A stretch of 45,459 nt of DNA from DATDDB01 sp035260545 (lineage in GTDB: Bacteria; Pseudomonadota; Gammaproteobacteria; Burkholderiales; Gallionellaceae), in contig DATFUZ010000048.1 in assembly GCA_035260545.1 (NCBI GenBank), positions 1 through 45,459 of the forward strand, given 5' to 3'. The stretch's first letter is position 1; each line of letters starts with the position of its first letter. The notes under the pieces were generated by a model, which made no database searches, was not told where the DNA came from, and saw nothing but the letters and a program-made list of their open reading frames with translations. Below are positions 16,748-24,779 of the stretch, piece after piece. The position numbers and the translations under genes were made by a program.

Positions 16748-17542
16748 ATGAATTTTTCCATCTATCAATCCAGCAGGATCGGCGGGCGCAAATACAATCA
16801 GGATCGCGTGGCCTATGCCTATACCAGCGACGCGCTGCTGCTTGTGCTGGCGGATGGCATGGGTGGGCATCTGCATGGGGAGATTGCAGCCCAGACCGCC
16901 ATCCATATGTATATGCAGGCATTTGCCCAGGTGGCGCACCCGCGTATCCAGGATCCGGTCGCCTTCCTGCAGGATGTCATGCAGTTTGCGCACGACACCA
17001 TCCTGAAATATGCGGTCGACCATAATCTGCCCAGCAACCCGGGCACCACTTGTGTCGCGGCGCTGGTGCAGGACAACCAGGTGCACTGGGCGCACGCCGG
17101 CGATTCGCGCCTGTATCTTATGCGCAACCAGGAATTGCTGCTGCTGACCCACGATCACTCCCTGGTCCAGCAATGGGCGGACTGGGGCATTATCGGCCAG
17201 GAGGAAATCCGCACCCATCCCGACCGCAACAAGATCACCAATTGCCTGGGCGGCGTGCCCACCATGTTCTTTTCGGAATCGCCGCCGCCGGTGCCGATCC
17301 AGCAGAACGACCTGCTGCTGCTGTGCAGCGATGGTCTGTGGGGCCCGCTGGAGGATGATGGCATCGCCGAAGGCCTGGACGGCCATGCGCTGCCCGCCGC
17401 GGTGGACAAGCTGATTGCCGAGGCCATCCTGCGCGAGGGCCCCAATGCGGACAACACGACCGCCCTGGCGACCCGCCTGGGCGACGGAGAGGAAGCTCAC
17501 TCCACGGACGAGGCGGTATGCACCGTGCTCGATTACCGTTAA
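16748..17542 (+). CDS. PP2C-family serine/threonine protein phosphatase
   Basis: A 264-residue PP2C/Stp1-type phosphatase. Metal-binding and core motifs are present in order: N-terminal GGRKYNQDR, LADGMGGH (about 35-42), the GTT strand near 98, HAGDSRLYL (about 115-123), LLCSDGLWG and the final NADNTTALA that supplies a metal-binding Asp. It removes phosphate from Ser/Thr of protein targets in a Mn/Mg-dependent way. No Hanks-type kinase gene is visible in the window, although one often accompanies such enzymes. The ATG at 16748 follows an AT-rich divergent promoter region shared with yicC; rph follows 61 bases later. Confidence 0.9.
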   Translation: MNFSIYQSSRIGGRKYNQDRVAYAYTSDALLLVLADGMGGHLHGEIAAQTAIHMYMQAFAQVAHPRIQDPVAFLQDVMQFAHDTILKYAVDHNLPSNPGTTCVAALVQDNQVHWAHAGDSRLYLMRNQELLLLTHDHSLVQQWADWGIIGQEEIRTHPDRNKITNCLGGVPTMFFSESPPPVPIQQNDLLLLCSDGLWGPLEDDGIAEGLDGHALPAAVDKLIAEAILREGPNADNTTALATRLGDGEEAHSTDEAVCTVLDYR

Positions 17543-17603
17543 GCCCAGTGCCCTGTCTTCCTCCCGGTCCTTTCCTTTCAATTTAAGACACGAGAATCTT
17601 GCC

Positions 17604-18320
17604 ATGCGTCCCAGCCAGCGACAGTCCAACCAGTTACGCGACATCCGCATCACCCGCCGTTACACCAAACATGCCGAAGGCTCCGTACTGATCGAATGCG
17701 GTGACACCAAGGTCATCTGCACCGCAAGCGTGGATGAGAAGGTGCCGCCGCACAAGAAGGGCAGCGGCGAAGGCTGGGTGACCGCCGAATATGGCATGCT
17801 GCCGCGCTCCACAGGCGAGCGCATGGGCCGCGAGGCCGCCCGCGGCAAGCAAACCGGCCGCACCCAGGAAATCCAGCGCCTGATCGGGCGCAGCCTGCGT
17901 GCGGTGGTGGATCTGGCGAAGCTGGGCGAGCGCACCATACAGCTCGATTGCGACGTGATCCAGGCCGACGGGGGCACGCGCACCGCGAGCATCACCGGCG
18001 CCTATGTTGCGCTCCACGACGCGATATCCGGACTGATGGCGAAGGGACTGCTGAAGGAAACCCCGCTGAAGGATTTCGTCGCGGCCATTTCCGTCGGCAT
18101 CTATGAGGGCACGCCGGTGCTCGACCTGGACTACGACGAGGATTCCGCCTGCGACACCGACATGAACGTGGTCATGGTGGGCGACGGGCATTTCGTCGAG
18201 GTCCAGGGCACGGCCGAAGGCCACCCCTTCACCCGCGCCGAAATGGACGAGCTGCTGGAACTGGCCAAAGCCGGTATCGCCCAGATCATCGGCAAGCAGC
18301 GGGCGGCACTCGCGCAGTGA
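17604..18320 (+). CDS. rph: Ribonuclease PH
   Basis: A 238-residue phosphorolytic 3' exoribonuclease that trims tRNA precursors. It starts MRPSQRQSNQLRDIRITRRY and contains GSVLIECGDTKVICTASV, the phosphate-binding RTQEIQRLIGRSLRAVVDL stretch, DCDVIQADGGTRTASITGAY and LDYDEDSACDTDMNVVM, all hallmarks of the family. The ATG at 17604 is chosen because upstream in-frame codons do not resemble the family. Its stop overlaps a GTG that could begin rdgB. Unlike E. coli K-12, the reading frame is intact. Confidence 0.96.
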   Translation: MRPSQRQSNQLRDIRITRRYTKHAEGSVLIECGDTKVICTASVDEKVPPHKKGSGEGWVTAEYGMLPRSTGERMGREAARGKQTGRTQEIQRLIGRSLRAVVDLAKLGERTIQLDCDVIQADGGTRTASITGAYVALHDAISGLMAKGLLKETPLKDFVAAISVGIYEGTPVLDLDYDEDSACDTDMNVVMVGDGHFVEVQGTAEGHPFTRAEMDELLELAKAGIAQIIGKQRAALAQ

Positions 18321-18331
18321 GCGCACACCAC

Positions 18332-18922
18332 ATGGACAAGCTGGTCATCGCCTCCGGCAATCCGGGCAAGCTGCGCGAATTCGAGTTTCTGCTGCGGCCG
18401 CTGGGCATTGAGGTGCTGCCGCAGGCGCAGCTCGGCATCGGGGATGCCGAAGAGCCGCACTTCACCTTCGTCGAGAATGCGCTCGCCAAAGCGCGTCACG
18501 CTAGCCGCCTGAGCGGTCTGCCGGCGCTGGCCGATGACTCCGGCATCTGCGTTGATGCGCTGGACGGCGCACCCGGCGTGTTCTCCGCACGCTATGCGGG
18601 GGAGCCGAAGTCTGACCGGCGCAACAACGACAAGCTGCTGCAGGAAATGCAGAACGTCAGCGACCGCCGCGCCCATTATTACTGCGTGCTGGTGCTGCTG
18701 CGCCACGCGGACGACCCGCAGCCGCTGATCGCGGAAGGCGAGTGGCATGGCGAAATTGCGCGCGAGGAGCGTGGCGAGGGCGGTTTCGGTTATGACCCCA
18801 TGTTCTGGCTGCCCGGCCTGGGCCGGATGAGTGCGGAACTGGCGCACGCGGAAAAGCATGCCATCAGCCATCGCGGCAAGGCCCTCAAGGTCCTGCTGGA
18901 AAAGCTCCAGGCGAAAGGATAA
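18332..18922 (+). CDS. rdgB: dITP/XTP pyrophosphatase RdgB
   Basis: A 196-residue house-cleaning nucleotidase that hydrolyses (d)ITP and XTP to the monophosphates. It begins MDKLVIASGNPGKLREFEFL, the family's substrate-binding start, and has ADDSGICVDALDGAPGVFSARYAG and GFGYDPMFW. The ATG at 18332 matches the family start; a GTG at 18317 overlapping the rph stop is a possible alternative that adds five residues. It lies between rph and hemW on the same strand, the common order rph-rdgB-hemW. Confidence 0.95.
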   Translation: MDKLVIASGNPGKLREFEFLLRPLGIEVLPQAQLGIGDAEEPHFTFVENALAKARHASRLSGLPALADDSGICVDALDGAPGVFSARYAGEPKSDRRNNDKLLQEMQNVSDRRAHYYCVLVLLRHADDPQPLIAEGEWHGEIAREERGEGGFGYDPMFWLPGLGRMSAELAHAEKHAISHRGKALKVLLEKLQAKG

Positions 18923-18955
18923 CGCCACGGCGCCCGGCCGCCCGCGTTCTGCCGC

Positions 18956-20242
18956 ATGAGCACGCACCCCCTCTATCCCGCGGCCCTCAGGGCGCAGCGC
19001 GTCGGCTTCAAGACGCTGCCGCCGCTTTCGCTGTATATCCACATCCCGTGGTGCGTGCGCAAATGCCCCTATTGCGATTTCAATTCCCACGAGGTGCGCG
19101 GCGCGCCTGCGCCTCTCGCGGCGGTTCCGCAAGACACGGCGCACGGCCTGGACCCCGCGCTGGAGCAGCGCTACGTCGCCGCGCTGGTGCGCGATCTCGA
19201 ACTGGCCTTGCCCCAGGTGTGGGGGCGGCGCTTCTACTCGGTGTTCTTCGGGGGCGGCACGCCCAGCCTGCTCAGCGGCGCGGCGGTGGCGGAAATCCTG
19301 CGCCAGGTGCGCATGCTGCTGCCGCTGGACATGCGCGCGGAAATCACCCTGGAGGCGAATCCGGGTACGGCAGAGGCCGGCCGGTTCGCGGCCTATCGCG
19401 AGGCGGGCGTGAACCGCCTGTCGCTGGGCATCCAGAGTTTCGATGACGGACATTTGCGCGCGCTGGGGCGGATTCATAACGCCTACGAGGCGAGGCGCGC
19501 CATCGAAATCGCGCAGCGCCATTTCGACAACATCAACCTCGACCTGATGTATGCGCTGCCGGAACAGAAACCCGCAGACGCGCTGCGCGACGTGGAAACC
19601 GCCTTGGCGTTCGCACCGCGGCATCTGTCGTGCTACCACCTGACGCTGGAGCCCAACACCCTGTTCTACCGCAATCCGCCGCCGCTGCCGGACGACGACG
19701 CCAGCGCCGAAATGCAGGAGCGAATAGAGCAGGCGCTGGCGGGACAAGGCTATGTGCATTACGAGACCTCGGCCTTTGCCCTGCCGGGGTGGCAGGCCAG
19801 GCACAACCTCAACTACTGGCAATTCGGCGACTATCTGGGTATAGGCGCGGGCGCGCACAGCAAGCTGAGCTTTCCGGATCGCGTGCTGCGCCAGGCGCGC
19901 TACAAACAGCCCCGGGCGTATATGGATCAGCTTGCGCTGGGTGAGCCCGTGCAGACCGCGCACGAGGTGGAGGCAGGCGAACTGGCATTCGAGTTCATGA
20001 TGAACGCGCTGCGCCTGACGGAAGGTTTCGACGCCGCCCTATTCGAGGAGCGGACCAGCCTCTCCCTGGCAGGGCTGCGCGCGGCCCTGGACGAGGCTGA
20101 GCGCCGCGGACTGTTGATCCGCCAAATGAAGGAAAGCGGAAGCGCGATGGTCGGTCAGGCGGCCGTCCAGCAGCGCATTGCGCCAACCGCGGCCGGGCGG
20201 CGCTTTCTCAACGATTTGCTGCAGATGTTTCTTCCGGACTAG
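18956..20242 (+). CDS. hemW: Radical-SAM heme chaperone HemW
   Basis: A 428-residue HemN-like protein. The radical-SAM cluster cysteines are C33, C37 and C40 (PWCVRKCPYCDFNSH), followed by FFGGGTPSLL and the SLGIQSFDDGHLRALGR block. HemW binds heme and hands it to respiratory enzymes rather than oxidising coproporphyrinogen; the HIPWCVRKCPYCDFNSH form without the HemN CNxxC context supports HemW. It has a 20-residue N-terminal extension and a 15-residue proline/alanine insertion near 48-65 compared with the usual size of about 380-400. The true coproporphyrinogen dehydrogenase hemN lies elsewhere in the window. Confidence 0.92.
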   Translation: MSTHPLYPAALRAQRVGFKTLPPLSLYIHIPWCVRKCPYCDFNSHEVRGAPAPLAAVPQDTAHGLDPALEQRYVAALVRDLELALPQVWGRRFYSVFFGGGTPSLLSGAAVAEILRQVRMLLPLDMRAEITLEANPGTAEAGRFAAYREAGVNRLSLGIQSFDDGHLRALGRIHNAYEARRAIEIAQRHFDNINLDLMYALPEQKPADALRDVETALAFAPRHLSCYHLTLEPNTLFYRNPPPLPDDDASAEMQERIEQALAGQGYVHYETSAFALPGWQARHNLNYWQFGDYLGIGAGAHSKLSFPDRVLRQARYKQPRAYMDQLALGEPVQTAHEVEAGELAFEFMMNALRLTEGFDAALFEERTSLSLAGLRAALDEAERRGLLIRQMKESGSAMVGQAAVQQRIAPTAAGRRFLNDLLQMFLPD

Positions 20243-20294
20243 CCGCCGCAGGCCACGCGCGCCAACAGGCCAGCGGGCGTGGCCTGGCGGCGGC
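20242..20294. terminator. Long GC hairpin between convergent hemW and psiF-like genes
   Basis: The arms at 20242-20258 and 20277-20294 pair over 17 base pairs with one bulged G, around an 18-base loop. It begins at the last base of the hemW stop codon and lies 18 bases from the stop of the opposing gene. There is no T-run on either strand. It could act as a two-way barrier or be a repetitive extragenic palindrome. Confidence 0.5.
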
Positions 20295-20311
20295 ATCACG
20301 CGCGGAATCGC

Positions 20312-20773
20312 TCAGCGCGGCGTGCAGGTCTTGAGGAATTCGCGGCGCTTGCCGCCCTTGAGGTGCGCCTTATTGGCCTGGGTCGCGCAAGAGTTGGCAC
20401 TTCGCCGCTTGCGCTTGGCCGTGGAGGCTGCGTTTTTTCCGTGTGATGCGCGAGAGGCAGCCGCAGGGCGGCGCTGGGTTACGGACGCACGCACGGCCGC
20501 CGCCTTGTTTTCGCTCATGCACGACGAGACATAGCCCGACTTTGCGCTGCTCTGCAGTTTGCGGTTCTTCGCGTTTTGTTCGCAACGGTCGCGCTTTTCC
20601 TGTTCGTGGCGTTCCCGGGCGCGGGCCGGGTCATTCATGCGCGCCAGGCAGTTCCGGATTTCTGAAGGCGTGGCATTGGCGCCGCCGCAGTTGTCACCCC
20701 CTTTGGCCATGACCGGGGTGCTGACGAAGAAGGCAGTAAGACATGCAAGTGCAATTTTATAATAGTGGCTCAT
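20312..20773 (-). CDS. Secreted PsiF-repeat protein
   Basis: A 153-residue basic protein with a signal peptide (about 1-23, cleavage after PVMA). The mature part has two PsiF-type repeats of the form C-x-x-x-A...L-x-G/S...F/Y-x-x-x-C: CEQNAKNRKLQSSAKSGYVS..C near 63-85 and CATQANKAHLKGGKRREFL..C near 128-150. Between them is an Ala/Arg/Ser-rich linker. E. coli PsiF is phosphate-starvation-inducible but of unknown function. A good ribosome site (AAGGAT) precedes the ATG. I see no convincing Pho box in the 94 bases upstream. Confidence 0.82.
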   Translation of the reverse strand: MSHYYKIALACLTAFFVSTPVMAKGGDNCGGANATPSEIRNCLARMNDPARARERHEQEKRDRCEQNAKNRKLQSSAKSGYVSSCMSENKAAAVRASVTQRRPAAASRASHGKNAASTAKRKRRSANSCATQANKAHLKGGKRREFLKTCTPR

Positions 20774-20867
20774 GCTGGGATCCTTGTGAAAATTGCCGTA
20801 GAAACAGGCAATAGAAGTCTATCAAAAGGTCAGGATGATGACTGCGACAGTGTGAGTTTTGCGCAAC

Positions 20868-21539
20868 TCAGGCGCTTCGCTCGAACAGCAGGTCCCAGAC
20901 GCCGTGGCCCAGCCTCAGGCCGCGCTGCTCGAACTTGGTGAGCGGGCGGTAATCGGGGCGGGGGGCATAGTCTGCGGCCGTGTTCCTGAGCAGGGGTTCG
21001 GCGTTGAGGACCGCGAGCACCTGTTCGGCGTAGTCCTGCCAGTCGGTGGCGACATGAATATAGGCGCCGGGCTTGAGCTTATGCGCGAGCAGGGCCACTA
21101 GCGGGCTCTGGATCAAACGCCGCTTCTTGTGGCGCGCCTTGTGCCAGGGGTCGGGAAAGAAAATGTGCACGCCGTCCAGGCTGCCGTCCGGGATCATGTG
21201 CTGCAGCACTTCCACGGCATCATGCTGGATGATGCGGATGTTCGAGAGATCCTTCTCGCCGATCAGCTTGAGCAGGCTGCCCACGCCGGGCGTATGCACT
21301 TCGATGGCGAGATAGTCGTTTTCCGGATGCGCCTCCGCGATGGCGGCCGTGGTTTCGCCCATGCCGAAGCCGATCTCCAGGATCCTGGGTGCATTCCGCC
21401 CGTATGCCGTCGCCAGATCCAGCGGCTCTCCAGAATAGGGAATGCCAAACCGGGGCAGCAGGGTATCGAGTGAGCGTTGCTGCGCATTGGAAACCCGTCC
21501 CTGACGCAGGACGAAGCTGCGAATCGGCCGCCGTTCCAT
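20868..21539 (-). CDS. trmB: tRNA (guanine-N7-)-methyltransferase
   Basis: A 223-residue SAM-dependent enzyme that makes m7G46 in tRNA variable loops. The SAM motif is LEIGFGMGETT (about 55-65), the acidic end of the second strand is AIEVHTPGVG, and the catalytic/tRNA-binding motif IFFPDPWHKARHKKRRL is complete. The N-terminal basic region SFVLRQGRVSNAQQRSL is typical. It follows thiG by 13 bases on the same strand and is probably in the thi transcript. Confidence 0.95.
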   Translation of the reverse strand: MERRPIRSFVLRQGRVSNAQQRSLDTLLPRFGIPYSGEPLDLATAYGRNAPRILEIGFGMGETTAAIAEAHPENDYLAIEVHTPGVGSLLKLIGEKDLSNIRIIQHDAVEVLQHMIPDGSLDGVHIFFPDPWHKARHKKRRLIQSPLVALLAHKLKPGAYIHVATDWQDYAEQVLAVLNAEPLLRNTAADYAPRPDYRPLTKFEQRGLRLGHGVWDLLFERSA

Positions 21540-21552
21540 CGCGATCGTCCGC

Positions 21553-22347
21553 TTAATTCGCCGGGCCGATCAGCCCGGCGGTGGGGGAACTGGGGCTGGC
21601 GCTGTAGAATTTTCTGGGCATGCGGCCGGCGAGGAAAGCGCTGCGGCCCGCCTCCACCGCCTGCCTCATGGCGGACGCCATGAGAACGGGTTGCTGTGCG
21701 GCTGCAATTGCGGTGTTCATCAGCACGCCCGCGCAGCCCAGTTCCATCGCCACGGCGGCGTCCGATGCGGTGCCCACGCCGGCGTCCACAATCACCGGCA
21801 CGCTTACGCGCTCCATCAGCAATTGCAGATTCCAGGGATTGAGGATGCCCATGCCCGAGCCGATCAGCGAGGCCAAGGGCATCACGGCCACGCAGCCTAT
21901 GTCTTCCAGCTGCCTGGCGATGATGGGATCGTCCGAGGTGTACACCATCACCTGAAAGCCTTCCGCCACCAGCGTCTTCGCGGCCGACAGGGTTTCCACC
22001 ACATTGGGGTAGAGCGACTGCGGGTCGCCCAGCACCTCCAGCTTCACCAGGCTATGTCCGTCCAGCAGTTCGCGTGCCAGGCGCAAGGTGCGCACGGCGT
22101 CTTCCGCGGTGTAACAGCCCGCGGTATTGGGCAGCAGGGTGTATTTCGAGGGCGGCAGGATCTCCAGCAGGCTGGGTTCGTTCGGGTTCTGGCCGATGTT
22201 GCTGCGGCGGATGGCAATAGTGATGATCTCCGCGCCGCTGGCTTCCACCGCGGCCTCGGTCTCGGCGAAGTCCTTGTACTTGCCGGTACCCACCAGCAGG
22301 CGCGAGGAATAGGATTTACCCGCGATGATCAGCTTGTCGTTGCTCAT
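21553..22347 (-). CDS. thiG: Thiazole synthase ThiG
   Basis: A 264-residue TIM-barrel enzyme that builds the thiamine thiazole phosphate from deoxyxylulose phosphate, dehydroglycine and ThiS-thiocarboxylate. It shows LLVGTGKYKDF, the Schiff-base Lys in VKLEVLGDPQSLYPN, the phosphate-binding DAGVGTASDAA and the end motif MNTAIAAAQQPVLMA. AAGGAAG lies about 10 bases before the ATG. ThiS is encoded 164 bases upstream on the same strand. ThiE, ThiO/ThiH and ThiF are not in the window. Confidence 0.96.
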   Translation of the reverse strand: MSNDKLIIAGKSYSSRLLVGTGKYKDFAETEAAVEASGAEIITIAIRRSNIGQNPNEPSLLEILPPSKYTLLPNTAGCYTAEDAVRTLRLARELLDGHSLVKLEVLGDPQSLYPNVVETLSAAKTLVAEGFQVMVYTSDDPIIARQLEDIGCVAVMPLASLIGSGMGILNPWNLQLLMERVSVPVIVDAGVGTASDAAVAMELGCAGVLMNTAIAAAQQPVLMASAMRQAVEAGRSAFLAGRMPRKFYSASPSSPTAGLIGPAN

Positions 22348-22511
22348 AATGTGAAAACTTCCTTAAATTCGCCACTGGGTCGAATACGTGGCCAGGCGCG
22401 ATGAGCCAGGGCGGCAGCCGGCGAAAAGGCGGAGTTTACACGAGGTAAGAGCGCATTTCCGGCTGCTTCCGGCGCAGCATCTTTGCGCCGCAGCGGTATT
22501 CGGGATTCTGT

Positions 22512-22721
22512 TCAGCCGCCGCCTACGGCGACGACGATTTCCAGCCTGTCGCCGTCGGACAGCATTTGGTCGTCAAAGCGGCTGCGCGGCACGATCTCGC
22601 CGTTGCGCTCCAGCGCAACGCGCTTGCCGGACAGTTGCATATCCTGGATAAGGGCGGCGACGCTGATGGCTTGCTCGAATTCGCGCGGCGTGCCGTTTAT
22701 TAAAACTGAAATCACTTCCAA
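22512..22721 (-). CDS. thiS: Sulfur carrier protein ThiS
   Basis: A 69-residue ubiquitin-fold protein that carries sulfur as a C-terminal thiocarboxylate for thiazole synthesis. It has the LINGTPREF start, VALERNGEIVPRS in the middle and ends AVGGG, the di-glycine tail that is adenylated by ThiF. It precedes thiG on the same strand. Only 35 bases separate its start from the tRNA-Gly gene on the other strand, so the promoter must overlap the tRNA region and there is no room for a TPP riboswitch in the gap itself. Confidence 0.93.
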   Translation of the reverse strand: MEVISVLINGTPREFEQAISVAALIQDMQLSGKRVALERNGEIVPRSRFDDQMLSDGDRLEIVVAVGGG

Positions 22722-22756
22722 ACCTTTGCAGGGTTAGGTAACATCGCATTTTACAC

Positions 22757-22830
22757 GCGGGTGTAGCTCAATGGTAGAGCAGAAGCTTCCCAAGCTTACG
22801 ACGAGGGTTCGATTCCCTTCACCCGCTCCA
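22757..22830 (+). tRNA. tRNA-Gly (anticodon CCC)
   Basis: A 74-base cloverleaf with acceptor GCGGGTG/CACCCGC, D-stem GCTC/GAGC with AATGGTA loop, anticodon loop TTCCCAA (anticodon CCC), T-arm GAGGG-TTCGATT-CCCTT, discriminator T and an encoded CCA end. The anticodon stem GAAGC/GCTTA has a G-A mismatch at its top pair. It reads GGG codons. It lies head-to-head with thiS and converges on the LysR gene 4 bases later. Confidence 0.97.
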
Positions 22831-22834
22831 TCCT

Positions 22835-23734
22835 TCAGCCTTCCCGGCTTTTTGCCGCCTGCTCCAGCAGCCAGGCGCGGAAACTGGTCACCTTGTGCAG
22901 CGTCATGCGGTTTTTCGGGACCAGCACGTGGTAGCCCAGGCTGGTGGGCATGGCGTGGTTCAGCACTTGCGCCAGACGCCCGGCTTTCAGGTCCGTCGCG
23001 ACCAGGCTGTGCCACGCCAGTGTCACGCCCAGCCCCGCCGTTGCCGCCTCGATCGCCAGGTCGGCATCGCTGAAGCGGCGAATGCGCAACGGCGTGCCGC
23101 TGGCGCCGGTCGCCGCCAGCACGTTTTCCCAGTCGGGGAACATTCCGCGCCTGACATGAGAGTCATCCTCGATCAGGTTGGTGCCCGCCAGTTCGGCCGT
23201 GCTGCGGATTGCGGCAGCGAGGGCGGGTGTTGCGACCGCGACGATCTTTTCCGGCATCAGCGGATGGGCGTTCACGCCGGCATAGTTGCCGTCACCGAAA
23301 CGGATGGACATGTCCACGTCTTCCACGGCGAAGTCGACCAGGCGCCGTGTCGCCAGCATGTGCACTTCCACGTCAGGATGATGCGCGTGGAAATCGTCCA
23401 TGCGCGGAATCAGCCAGCGTGCGGCAAACGCGGGCGGGACCGAGACGATCAACGGACCGCCAGCGCCGCCGGCGCGGATCTTGAGCATGGCGCGCTCCAG
23501 CTGATCGAAGGCTTCGGACACCAGCGGCAGCACTTCCTCGGCGGATTCGTGCAGGTCCAGGGCTTTCCCGCGCCGGAACAAAGCGGTGCCAAGATGGTCT
23601 TCCAGTAGCTTGATCTGCTGGCTGACTGCCGCAGGGGTCACGTGCAATTCGATGGCGGCACGCGCAAAGGACCGATGGCGCGCGGCGGCTTCGAAGAAGC
23701 GGAGTGCATTCAGTGGCGGCAGATGACGGGACAT
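22835..23734 (-). CDS. LysR-family (GcvA-like) transcriptional regulator
   Basis: A 299-residue LysR protein. The N-terminal winged helix-turn-helix (about 6-64) reads NALRFFEAAARHRSFARAA, then VTPAAVSQQIKLLEDHLGTALFRR, the form seen in the GcvA/AmpR branch. The C-terminal effector domain (about 90-290) has the GcvA-like DVDMSIRFGDGNY and GVTLAWHSLVA segments. It is divergent from an EamA exporter with 87 bases between them, a classical regulator-target layout. A dyad GATTA-TCT-TAATC lies just before its start codon. The effector is unknown. Confidence 0.9.
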   Translation of the reverse strand: MSRHLPPLNALRFFEAAARHRSFARAAIELHVTPAAVSQQIKLLEDHLGTALFRRGKALDLHESAEEVLPLVSEAFDQLERAMLKIRAGGAGGPLIVSVPPAFAARWLIPRMDDFHAHHPDVEVHMLATRRLVDFAVEDVDMSIRFGDGNYAGVNAHPLMPEKIVAVATPALAAAIRSTAELAGTNLIEDDSHVRRGMFPDWENVLAATGASGTPLRIRRFSDADLAIEAATAGLGVTLAWHSLVATDLKAGRLAQVLNHAMPTSLGYHVLVPKNRMTLHKVTSFRAWLLEQAAKSREG

Positions 23735-23736
23735 TA

Positions 23737-23749
23737 GATTATCTTAATC
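23737..23749. promoter_or_regulatory. Palindrome, possible LysR operator
   Basis: GATTATCTTAATC is a perfect 5-3-5 dyad in the gap between the LysR gene and the divergent EamA gene, two bases from the regulator's start codon. Its position suits autoregulation. It is shorter than a full LysR binding region, so this is a guess from position and symmetry. Confidence 0.4.
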
Positions 23750-23821
23750 GCTGCTCAATAAAATATCGTTTGTTTCCCGGGTTCTTTGGGGATTACAGTT
23801 CGAACACTTTAATTTTACTTA

Positions 23822-24739
23822 ATGGGTGGCAAAATGGGAAATATCACCATATACCTGCTGGTCTCGGTAACGGCGCTGTTCTGGGGTGCAAATTTCGTAC
23901 TGGCCGGGCCCGTGCTGGACGCCCTGCCCCCCTTGTGGGCGGCCGCGGTGCGCTTCCTGCTGGCGGCCGGCATGATGCTCGCCATTGCGGGCATGCGGCG
24001 CGAAAATCTGCTGGGCTTGCTGCGGCGCCACGCCGTTGTCTATGCCCTGCTCGGCATCGTCGGCATTACCGCGTTCAACGTCCTGTTTTTCTATGCTATG
24101 AAGTCGACCTCGGCCAACAACGGCGCGCTGATCATGGCAATCAACCCGCTGCTGACTGTCCTGCTGGCCGCCATCTTTCTCGGCGAGCGGGTGACGGGCC
24201 GGCATGCGCTGGCCTTGCCGGTCGCTCTGGCCGGCGTAGCCGTGGTGATCTCGGGCGGCGACCTCGCGCGGCTGGAGACCCTGCGCTTTTCCCACGGCGA
24301 CCTGCTGATGCTGGCGGCTACGCTTTCCTGGGCAGCGTATAACATCCTTACCCGGCGCTTCATGCCGCAAGGCTCGCCACTCGCGCATACCAGCTGGATC
24401 ATGGCGGCGGGCGCATTGGCGCTGCTCGCCTTTGCGCTCGGCAGCGGCAGCCATATACACGCCGTCGGCGAGAAGGCCATCTCATCCATGCTGCTGATGG
24501 TGGTTGGCGGAACGGTGCTGGCTTATCTGTTCTGGGGCATGGGCATCCTCCGGCTGGGCGCCGGCCGCACGGCGATCTTCATCAACCTGGTGCCGGTGTT
24601 CGCCATGCTGACGGGCTCTGTAATTGGCAAGCTGCCTTCGGGCGCCCAGCTGGTGGGCGGTCTGCTGGTGCTGAGCGGTGTGATTATTGCCATGTTGCCG
24701 TCCAGGCGGCGGCTGGCGGCTGGCGCGGAAACACCTTGA
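23822..24739 (+). CDS. EamA-family (DMT) exporter
   Basis: A 305-residue membrane protein with about ten hydrophobic segments arranged as two EamA repeats (about 8-140 and 155-295). Family motifs include FWGANFV, AAAVRFLLAAGMM, ALIMAINPLLTVLLAAIFLGE in the first repeat and RTAIFINLVPVFAMLTG in the second. Such proteins export amino acids or other small metabolites across the inner membrane; the substrate is unknown. A second ATG at 23834, preceded by GGTGG, may be the true start. The divergent LysR gene is its likely regulator. Confidence 0.9.
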   Translation: MGGKMGNITIYLLVSVTALFWGANFVLAGPVLDALPPLWAAAVRFLLAAGMMLAIAGMRRENLLGLLRRHAVVYALLGIVGITAFNVLFFYAMKSTSANNGALIMAINPLLTVLLAAIFLGERVTGRHALALPVALAGVAVVISGGDLARLETLRFSHGDLLMLAATLSWAAYNILTRRFMPQGSPLAHTSWIMAAGALALLAFALGSGSHIHAVGEKAISSMLLMVVGGTVLAYLFWGMGILRLGAGRTAIFINLVPVFAMLTGSVIGKLPSGAQLVGGLLVLSGVIIAMLPSRRRLAAGAETP

Positions 24740-24775
24740 GGCGCGGCGGCATCTGCGTCGCCGCGAAAGCGGCGG
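24740..24775. terminator. Small hairpin between convergent eamA-type gene and fnr
   Basis: CGCCGC-GAAA-GCGGCG (24759-24774) is a 6-bp stem with a GAAA tetraloop in the 40-base gap between two gene ends. No T-run follows on either strand. It could serve as a weak two-way terminator. Confidence 0.35.
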
Positions 24776-24779
24776 CTCC

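Noticed and set aside
18131..19963. 610-codon minus-strand frame
   Set aside because: It is antisense to rph, rdgB and hemW and shows no recognisable domain.
20774..20867. Possible Pho box upstream of the PsiF-repeat gene
   Set aside because: Only a single CTGTC-type half-site is present on the minus strand; the second half at the proper spacing is missing.
22348..22511. Gap between thiS and thiG checked for a TPP riboswitch
   Set aside because: I see neither the conserved CTGAGA nor the ACCTGA-type core; only a ribosome site for thiG is clear.
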